Positions 57,113-64,000 of a DNA stretch of 64,000 nt are shown in pieces (within the stretch, counting starts at the first letter, position 1; each line of letters starts with the position of its first letter). The DNA lies in assembly GCA_024036415.1 (NCBI GenBank), contig JAMWET010000673.1:1-64000 (forward strand), given 5' to 3'. The notes under the pieces were generated by a model. The model saw only the letters and a program-made list of their open reading frames with translations. It ran no database searches and was not told where the DNA came from. This DNA comes from Prochilodus magdalenae. Taxonomy: Eukaryota > Chordata > Actinopteri > Characiformes > Prochilodontidae. The translations under genes were made by a program, and so were the position numbers.

Positions 57113-57602
57113 TAACTGATATCAAAACTAAATAGTGTATGATACAAATTGCATTGGAAAAAATTACACATAATATTGTTGGCAAACATTTTAACTAGTT
57201 TTTAAATAAGAAGAGAGCTAATTGACATTCATCCAAGTACTGCACCGCTCAGAGGCCTGAAAGTTGGAAAACCGGACTGCTAGGCCTAAAACCGGATACA
57301 TGGCCACCCTAGCTCAGAGGCTGTACCTGCTCATCTCAAGCAATATGAAGCATACCTGTTGCTTACCCAGCCGTCACACCCTTATGTGAAGCCTTCTTAC
57401 TTTCACTTTCAGGTTTTAAACTCACGTACGCTGCTCCACAGTGAGCGTGTTTGGTACTGAGCATTAAAACATCATATTCGGTCCAAAAGTAGGCAAGTGT
57501 GGCGTAAACCAAGTTTAGTACCTGGGTGATCTTTCTATAAAGTCTTTATTGTTTTTGTGGAAGGACTTCAAGGTTGGACAGAACACATGGCAGCCGCTAC
57601 AG
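57113..57602 (+). repeat. GIMAP duplication block, 5' part, gene D (partner 50478-50923)
   Basis: Aligned with gene B upstream DNA, except for a longer R2-type insert ('AAAACCGGATACATGGCCAC', 57292) that is shortened in gene B. Confidence 0.85.
57399..57410 (-). promoter_or_regulatory. IRF-E/ISRE-core site, gene D
   Basis: The + strand reads ACTTTCACTTTC, so the minus strand reads GAAAGTGAAAGT. This is an exact GAAANNGAAA and fits the IRF-E consensus G(A)AAA(G/C)(T/C)GAAA(G/C)(T/C). It is 177 bp upstream of the gene D ATG. The surrounding promoter is shared with gene B, so it is an inherited feature of the cluster. Confidence 0.6.
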
Positions 57603-60566
57603 GTGAGTCTGTTTCTACCTTTGGGGAAAAACTGAAACCCATAAAGGATCAGTAAAAAATGTCATTTATGGATTTACCAGAGGGCGATACACATACCAGA
57701 GGTACCCGGTTTTAGTTTCAGCCTTTGATTGTGCCGTGAGACACCAAAGCATTTCAAGCTGACAAGACTTGATCCAACCTAAAACAAACACTTCAGTTTG
57801 TTACAAGCAAATTGATTTGGTTTATTCAACTTAAACAAGGACTTTAACAGACTCAGTCAAGGTAATTTTGGAGTTGAGTAAAACTTATTCAATTGCTTGT
57901 AACAAATTTATTAAATTATTTTTAGGCTGCAGTTTTTACAAGGAAGAGTTGCTCAGTTATACGTCACAGACTCTTGATACAGGTTTGTAGGTGCAGAATA
58001 TACAGTTATTACTCACATATACTTATTTTATACATATATAAAGAGAGCGAAAGTGAGAGAGAGAGAGAGAGAGAGAGAGGGCATTATGACTTTGGGCACC
58101 AACAGACAAGCTATGTTTACAGTGTATACAGGACAAAGATATCTGTGGCACCATCTTTAAGCCACACCTACTTACTGGCAGGTATTCCACTCTCACACTC
58201 TCATACATGTGTAGGCATGCAGGCTGGTATTAAAAAATGTAAGTGAACAGACTTTATGTTAGTCAGTTTCATCAGCTATTTTTATCATATTTGTCTCATA
58301 TTTGTCAAAAGAGATGATCTTCATTAACTATATTTAGCACTATAGGTTTGATCGTGGTATTGATTAAAAAAGCTTTACATTTACATTTAAAGCATTTAGC
58401 AGATGCTCTTATTCAGAGCGACTAACAACCATGCTTAGTGTTCTGCTAGTAGTACAGGTTATTCATTTGACCAGTTATGGTCTTACTGAGCACTTTATAA
58501 GGAACACTGTAATAATTCTGGGTAAAGTGTGGTTGTTTTTAAAACATCTTTAATTCTTTATAACATAGATTCCTTAAGACTTTCAAAACATACCTTTGAT
58601 ATTCTGGTCCATGCTGACACAAACGCTTAATGCAATTCATGCAAATGTTTCAGTCGTGCTTTCATGCTGCGAATCTCCTGTTCTACGATATTCCGAAAGT
58701 GTTCTATTGGATACAGACCCGATAACCAGGAAGGCCACTGAAGAACATTCTCACTGTCATGTTCATGAAACCAGTTTGAGATGACAATTGCTTTGTGACA
58801 TGATGCATCATCATGATGAAAGCAGCCATTAGAGATCATAAATGGTGGCCATGAAATGACACACATAGTGAGCAACAATGTGCCAATAGGCTTTGACTTT
58901 TCAAGCGATGGCTGATTGGTGGTGAGCGGTATCAAGCATACTATAGAAAAAAAAAAATAGGTGAGGCCAGGCATTCCCTGAGTAGAGAGTTTAGGGCCAT
59001 ATTTTGCACACAGTTGTTGTGAGCCTGTGCCCTCTGCACTCTCAGCTTTGTTTTCATTTCTGACAGAAGTAGAAGTTGACATGTTCTTCTGCTGTTGTAG
59101 CCCGTCCACTTTAAGGTTCGATGAGTGATGTATTATAACTTTCTGCTCCCCACAACTGTACAGAGTGACCAACTGAAGTTTCTGAGCCCTGCTAAGACAT
59201 TTGACTGATTAGATGAATGAATATGTGAACAAGTGTTCCTAATACAGCGCTCAGTGAGTGTAAATGTGCAGTATCGGCAAGGTCATGTTGACATAGTATG
59301 GAGGTAAATATCTGTTAATTAAGTCTCTGATGTACTGTACAGTAATACAGACCTAAATCAACAAACATAACCTACATTAATACTTGGGAAGCCCATGATT
59401 CAGAAAGTCATGTGCTCCCATCAATAGAGTTTTCTCTTCTTCAGCAGAAACCGATCATGTGAAGATAGTGCTCCTGGGAGGACGGTGGGCAGGGAAGAGC
59501 TCCTCAGGAAACACCATTCTGAACAAGGAGGTGTTTGGCATTGCAGCTCAAACAGAAGCATGTGTCCTGGAAACCAACAAAATCGCAGATACGCAGGTTA
59601 CTGTGGTCGACACACCTAGCTGGAACTGGGTTCCTGCCGAGGACTCATCTGATGAACTCAAGCAGGAACTCAAGAGAAGTGTTGAGATGCTTGGGGAGGG
59701 ACCCCACGCATTCCTACTGGTTTATCCTTTAGGCGCCCCGTTTGTGAAAAGACACAAGACAGCTGTGCAAGAGCACCTAGAGCTTCTGGGTCCAGATGTT
59801 TGGGACCGCACCATGGTCTTGTTTTCCAGAGGAGATTGGCTGGGGGAGAAGACTATTGAAGAGCATGTGGCGGGAGTTAAAGAGGAGCTCCGGTGGTTGG
59901 TGGAACAGTGTAAGGGGAGATATCATGTTCTCAACAATAAAGTCAGGACAAACGAGATGCAAGTCATTGAGCTTCTGGAGAAGATAAGAAGGATGATTTA
60001 TGGAAAAAGGAAGTCGAGCAAGCCTGAGCCGCCTCTCAGTAAGTTATTTTTTTTCTACTAAGAGTACGTTCTACTGTTGTTTTGTACTAATTTACAATGC
60101 AACATTCTGAAATAAGCATGTGTTGTCTTTATATTACTTGTAAATGAATATTAGTTTTTCAGTTTGTTAAAACTATAGTTTCTGTGTGTATCTCACTGAA
60201 AAACCAATATAATTTTTAAACTAAAGTTAGAGTTAAGACCACTTTTTATACTGCTTATTTAGTATTGCATTTAATTTAGATCAGCAGAATAAAATAAAAT
60301 AAAGTTAATGGAAAAAGGACTAATAAGCTTTAAAATCATGAGGTTGAATTCTAGTAATGCCACCTCTCAGATAGTCAAACAACTAACAAGGAGATAAAAT
60401 GTAAGACAGGACATTAACCTTGTAACACTGCAACTTGATGACTAGGAAAACGACTGCTTTTGGTCAATTCTAGTGGTTTCATTTGGTCTTGTTTGTGTTT
60501 TGTGTTGTTGTAGTGGAGGGAGAAACCTCTGCTGCTGCTGAGCTTGGCGAACCCTCAACCAAATGA
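57587..60566 (+). CDS. GIMAP/AIG1-type GTPase, gene D (three exons)
   Basis: Exon 1 is 57587-57602 (MAAAT, donor GTGAGT), exon 2 is 59445-60038 and exon 3 is 60514-60566 (MEGETSAAAELGEPSTK, stop). The total is 663 nt, 220 codons plus stop, the same size as A and B. Domain landmarks are the same (P-loop GGRWAGKSSSGN, VVDTPSWNW, GPHAFLLVYPLG, FSRGDWLG, RYHVLNN). Relative to gene B, IAAQTEACVLE replaces IGAQTEACVME and SWNWVPAED replaces SWFWVSAED. Intron 1 (1.84 kb) is longer than in B because it holds a decayed Tc1-like fragment. Intron 2 has about 265 extra bp. AATAAA is at 60824. An IRF-E site lies upstream. Membrane anchor absent. It probably acts as a cytosolic or effector-recruited GTPase. 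Confidence 0.88.
58048..58080 (+). repeat. (GA)n microsatellite
   Basis: GAGA run of about 28 bp after 'GCGAAAGT'. Confidence 0.9.
58371..58455 (-). repeat. Repeat end related to 7031
   Basis: TTACATTTAAAGCATTTAGC, AGATGCTCTTATTCAGAGCG and CAACCATGCTTAGTGTTCTG follow the same order as 7033-7105. Confidence 0.65.
58600..58960 (-). pseudogene. Tc1-like transposase fragment in intron 1 of gene D
   Basis: The minus-strand frame contains NGCFHHDDASCHKAIVISNW, FHEHDSENVLQWPSWLSGLY and PIEHFRNIVEQEIRSM. These correspond to the second catalytic Asp block (F-x-x-D-N/D-A-x-CH-KA) and the W-P-x-x-S-x-x-x-x-PIEH block with the Glu. It is a remnant of the C-terminal half only, flanked by GIMAP intron sequence. 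Confidence 0.75.
59005..60061 (+). repeat. GIMAP duplication block, core (partner 50985-52041)
   Basis: See the gene B core block. It starts at 'CAGTTGTTGTGAGCCTGTGC' right after the transposase remnant, so the left breakpoint of the nearly identical tract is inside intron 1. Confidence 0.9.
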
Positions 60567-60829
60567 CCAAAGCCAACTGGAGTTCACATTTATTAGCATT
60601 GTATGATCATTAACTTTATGTTTATCTGTGTGTAGTTTGTGTTTCTCAGGGACAGATGGATTATTGGTATATGGGAATGATTCTGCCTGCATTCTCTGTT
60701 TATCTATTATTGTAGCATTATTATTAGTATTAGTATTTTTGTTCTTTAATGGCTGAACCAACAGTATATTTCTGGGTTTTGGGTTTTGTTACTGATTTTA
60801 TTGTTATGGAGTTTCTGGTTTGTAATAAA
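60336..60829 (+). repeat. GIMAP duplication block, 3' part (partner 52070-52562)
   Basis: Near-identical intron 2 end, exon 3 and 3' UTR. 'CACCTCTCAGATAGTCAAAC' differs from 'CACCTCTCACATGGTCAAGC'. Confidence 0.85.
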
Positions 60830-60885
60830 GGATATTACAGTACTGATTTATACCTAGTCTAAATATGTAAATATAATATATAGAT

Positions 60886-61121
60886 AAACACCATTCTGAA
60901 CAAACATGTATTTGGAATTGGGGCCCAAACAGAAGCATGTGTCATGGAAACCAACAAAATCACAGGGACACATGTGGCCGGAGTAAACGAATGGTGGTTG
61001 GTGGAACAGTGTAAGGGGAGATATCATGTTCTCAACAATAAGATCAGGCGTAATGAGATGCAAGTTGTAGAGCTTCTGGAGATGATAAAAAGGAAGTGGA
61101 GCAAGACCGAACCCCTGAGAG
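60886..61121 (+). pseudogene. GIMAP-like fragment E, internally deleted
   Basis: It begins at the same place in the domain as fragment C ('AACACCATTCTGAACAAACA') and gives FGIGAQTEACVMETNKITGT. It then jumps to HVAGVNEWWLVEQCKGRYHV and LNNKIRRNEMQVVELLEMI, ending at a donor-like GAGAGTAAGTAT. Everything from G3 to before G5 is missing, joined at a short CATGTGG-like match, and the P-loop is absent. Downstream intron-like DNA (61170-61255) resembles gene A intron 2 rather than B or D, so E descends from an A-type gene. Confidence 0.85.
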
Positions 61122-61129
61122 TAAGTATA

Positions 61130-61690
61130 TGGGCCCATCTGTGTTCCCTGGACACAATGACTTTCCTTTGCCGTTGTTCGTGCTGATGTTTAACAAGATA
61201 GCATGGCACAGCTCTGGAGTGGATATAGAAGGTTACTATTAATCTACTTCTGCTGGGGGGAAATGGGTCACCAGACTGATGGGTTGGTTTGTGCTTCGAT
61301 TTTCTGCGCTTGTTTCATTAAGGGTCTATTGTAAGTCTCCTAATAATTATTAGACTTATAATAATAGGACTGAAACTGCTCCGCAATAGATTCTGAACCC
61401 AGTTTACATTTCCATTCTTCTGCTGTCCTTTGATTTTAATACAATAGTTAAAGCCCAAGTGAACCTAAGTCCATAATTCTAATCAGGTTCAGTTTGGTCT
61501 GGTGAGCACACAGTATACATGTGCAATTAAGCCCATGAATAATTTTCCAGGGTCTAGCTAATGACCAATTTATTACCCAGAAACCCACTTCACCACATCA
61601 AAGCATGAGCTGAAACAGCAGGGTAGACGGTGGGTTGACTTAGTAGCCTAATAACAGGGTTTGATCCACTCTTGCTGAGAAGATACATAA
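61130..61690. other. Relic of A-type intron 2, then unique DNA
   Basis: 61170-61310 matches gene A 44465-44566 and 45134-45165 without the LTR. The remainder has no recognised feature. Confidence 0.55.
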
Positions 61691-61870
61691 TACCTTCTCT
61701 GGGTGGTCCTGTGGGGGTCCTGACCATTGAAGAACAGGGTCACAAGGTATACATAAAGAAACAGATGGACTAATGTCTGTAACTGTAGGACTATAGAGTT
61801 CTCCTATATGGTCAGTGGAGCTGATACAATGAGTGTAGATAAAAGAAGGTGTACCTAATAATGTGGCTGA
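61690..61870 (+). repeat. Dispersed repeat R1, partial copy
   Basis: 'GTCCTGACCATTGAAGAACA', 'AAGAAACAGATGGACTAATG' and 'GTCAGTGGAGCTGATACAAT' match the right part of R1. Confidence 0.75.
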
Positions 61871-61906
61871 TGGGTGCAGACTTCCTATGTCACTGCTGTA
61901 GCCCTA

Positions 61907-62219
61907 CTAGGGTGGCCACTTTAACCCCACATAACCCCAAAAGGAGGACGTCATGAAGGCGGGAGGGTCATAATTGAACCTATATGAAACATACATGATG
62001 TTTTGTCACATGATCTTGTTCCACCAATGAAATGCAGGCCAGTTCTTTCGACACAGATGTGAGCCAATGGCACATAAAATGATGTTTGCGATTAAACAAT
62101 TCAAATAGCTCGCCCTGTAAAGAGGACTAATGGGAGTCCGTCCAGGTACTGCGCCACACGGACAACTGGGAGTTGAAAAACCAGAGGGTCCAGCCTAAAA
62201 CTGAATGTATGGCCCCCCG
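61907..62219. mobile_element. Probable MITE (R2) with GGGTGGCCA / TGGCCCCCC ends
   Basis: The left end is CTACTAGGGTGGCCACTTTA. The right end is 'CTGAATGTATGGCCCCCCGA'. The edges are loosely inverted. The inner 'TCCAGGTACTGCGCCACACG' and 'TCCAGCCTAAAACTGAATG' are the same motifs found upstream of genes B (50603) and D (57235). Confidence 0.45.
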
Positions 62220-62980
62220 AAGAACAACTTGCCCAGTCACATCCTAAATTGTTGTTCCCAGCCCAGTTACACTTATTGTGGCCTACTGGGGCACGCTGTG
62301 CTTTTTAGACCATATGTAAAATATGCTAATAAATTACTATAAATAAATCATAGAATAAATTATTATTCAGTATAAGGCATCCTGCTTGCTAAAGGTGCAT
62401 GTGAAAGGTAGGGGCCCTATGATATTTGCACAGTTGGTATATAAGAAGGATATATGGAATATATATAATAATGGAAGCCATTTTGCCCCAACTGAGTATA
62501 TAGACTACGTTGCAATAAACAAGTCTATTAATATATAGGACTCTTTTTTATATTATAAAAATTGTATAAATGTTTTAATATTTATACAATTTATATAAAT
62601 ATATATATTTTTAAAGTTTTATAAATCTACATTGACTTTTTGTTTAAATAATTTATTTAGTCTATGTTGTCTACCATTTTTGCATTTAAGTGGGAACAAG
62701 GATCTTTTTAGGAAGCTTTGATGGATGGAAGACAGTAATGCTCAGTTTGTTTGGATGTTGACATGTGGTGTGTTAGATATCATGAGAACATAATAACTTT
62801 GTTAGGTAGTTATTTGTGTAAATATAAATCGACCACTCCTGAGCTACCATTAAAGGTGGCTATTTTTTTGTTTAAGGGGCTTTCTCACGTGTGGGCCACG
62901 GAAGTCTATGGATGAATTAAGGAATATGCCAGTCTAAGAAAAGTGGTAAATCAGAGTGGTAGAGGAAAACTGAGCTCCAG
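62220..62980. other. No gene recognised
   Basis: AT-rich DNA with TA tracts (62560-62610). Nothing supported. Confidence 0.4.
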
Positions 62981-63578
62981 GTGCATTATCATATCCTCAA
63001 AGAGCTGATCTCCACCTACAACGATGCTATGAACTTCTCTACACAGTCATACTTCTCTAGAGTAATTAAGAAACGCGATGATGATGACCAGGTCCTTTCT
63101 TTAGCTGTAGGTCGACTAATCCTAACGTTCCTGCTATGGCATCGAACGCTAACTTACCTTCCCTGCAAAGAGTTTGCAGTTCATTTTCAGATACAGCAGC
63201 ATTGATAAGACGGAGCACGGCCCAGCCAGCTGGAACAAGTTCCAATAACCTCCCTGATAAGCCACCTACATCCGAAATGAGATCTTCTCTGTTATCAGTT
63301 ATCAGGATCCTTCTGATAACATGAAACCAACCATAGTAAATAATTCTAGACCAATTTCAAACCTTCCTTTCTTAAACAGGGTGTTAGAATGAGTTATTTT
63401 CAAACAGCGTAAGACTTCTCGAATATTCAACCAGTTCTGGTCTTATTGGATCTTAGCGCTGCTTTGAGACTGTAGATCAGAGATTCAAATCCACCATATT
63501 GAATGCTGGGTCGCCCTTACAGGCACAGTTTTAAAAAGCTGGTTTCACTGGGAATTCATTCTTCAAGCAATCTCTCTC

Positions 63579-63637
<59 letters not shown>

Positions 63638-64000
63638 GAGTACCACAGGGCTCAGTTTTAGGGCCTTTGGGTTTCTCCTTGTACATGTTACCTCCAAGTG
63701 AGATCATTAGGAAACATTAGGTTAACTTTCATAGCTATGCTGGTAACATGGAACTGTGCTTTTCCGCTCCATCTGATGATCTGCACTTGATGGGGATGTC
63801 ACAAAATCTTCATAAAAAAAGGACTTATAAAAATAAAAATGCTTTATGGGACACTTGTTTTTTTGCTGTGAATATTAAACAAGGAGTTGGAAACCTGAGT
63901 GTGATCTTAGACACGGGACTCTGTTTTATGCCGCATGTAAACACAGTAACTAAATTAGCTTTTCATCTTCGAGAAATATCTCCAAAGATTGCCTTGACAG
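62981..64000 (+). pseudogene. L2/CR1-type LINE reverse transcriptase, decayed, runs off the window
   Basis: Recognisable blocks, in several frames: an upstream linker with SYFSRVIKKRDDDDQVLSLA (63040-63110), SRPISNLPFLNRVLE (63345-63392), [19 protein letters not shown] (63636-63692), the active-site block HSYAGNMELCFSAPSDDL (63728-63781), where the family's YADD has become YAGN, and LDTGLCFMPHVNTVTKLAFH (63909-63968). A TGA, other stops and a CT microsatellite interrupt it. It lacks the catalytic aspartates and is dead. The C-terminal part lies beyond the window end. Confidence 0.8.
63570..63634 (+). repeat. (CT)n microsatellite inside the LINE reverse transcriptase
   Basis: About 30 CT units sit immediately before the GVPQGS block, where a normal element has coding sequence. 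Confidence 0.95.

Overview
The window looks like nuclear DNA of a teleost fish, probably an otophysan such as a characiform. The evidence is split genes with GT-AG introns and AATAAA signals, a tRNA-derived SINE, several Tc1-like DNA transposons, L2/CR1-type LINE reverse transcriptase fragments, solo LTRs, and very large CA/GT, GA and TA microsatellites. There are no bacterial operons, no CRISPR array and no rRNA. The species is inferred from repeat style only.

Layout. 1-35 kb is gene-poor. It holds a SINE (290-508), a 1 kb CA-rich array, a 54-bp minisatellite (3191-5422), a 47-bp minisatellite, MITEs, several copies of one internally deleted Tc1-like family, a 3 kb inverted-repeat structure (29474-32474) and a telomere-like TTAGGG-derived array (34690-35540). 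36115-38053 is a second array of the same 54-bp minisatellite in the opposite orientation, about 31 kb from the first. 38.7-43.8 kb is mostly mobile DNA: a solo LTR, a broken Tc1-like element, and a segment that recurs at 53.6-55.6 kb.

The genic part is 43.8-61.1 kb. It contains three paralogous GIMAP/AIG1-type GTPase genes on the + strand (A: main exon 43838-44431; B: 50908-52298; D: 57587-60566) and two truncated relatives (C near 52616, E near 60886). Only the large middle exon is an obvious ORF. I could also trace a 16-nt first coding exon (M-A-A/S-A-T, ending at GTGAGT) and a 53-nt last exon ending in GEPSTK-stop. All three gene models add up to exactly 220 codons plus stop, with phase-1 introns throughout. 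Genes B and D, and the candidate first exon for A, have an IRF-type site (IRF-E, or ETS-IRF composite) about 180-225 bp upstream of the ATG. This suggests an interferon-responsive immune GTPase cluster that grew by tandem duplication and was reshaped by gene conversion and transposon insertion.

The last kilobase (62981-64000) is a decayed LINE running off the window. The long repetitive ORFs (54-bp arrays, CA/GT tracts, telomere-like array) are judged non-coding. I found no wholly new system. The strongest leads are the hidden three-exon GIMAP models with IRF sites, the inverted minisatellite pair, and the paralogous empty sites that date individual insertions.
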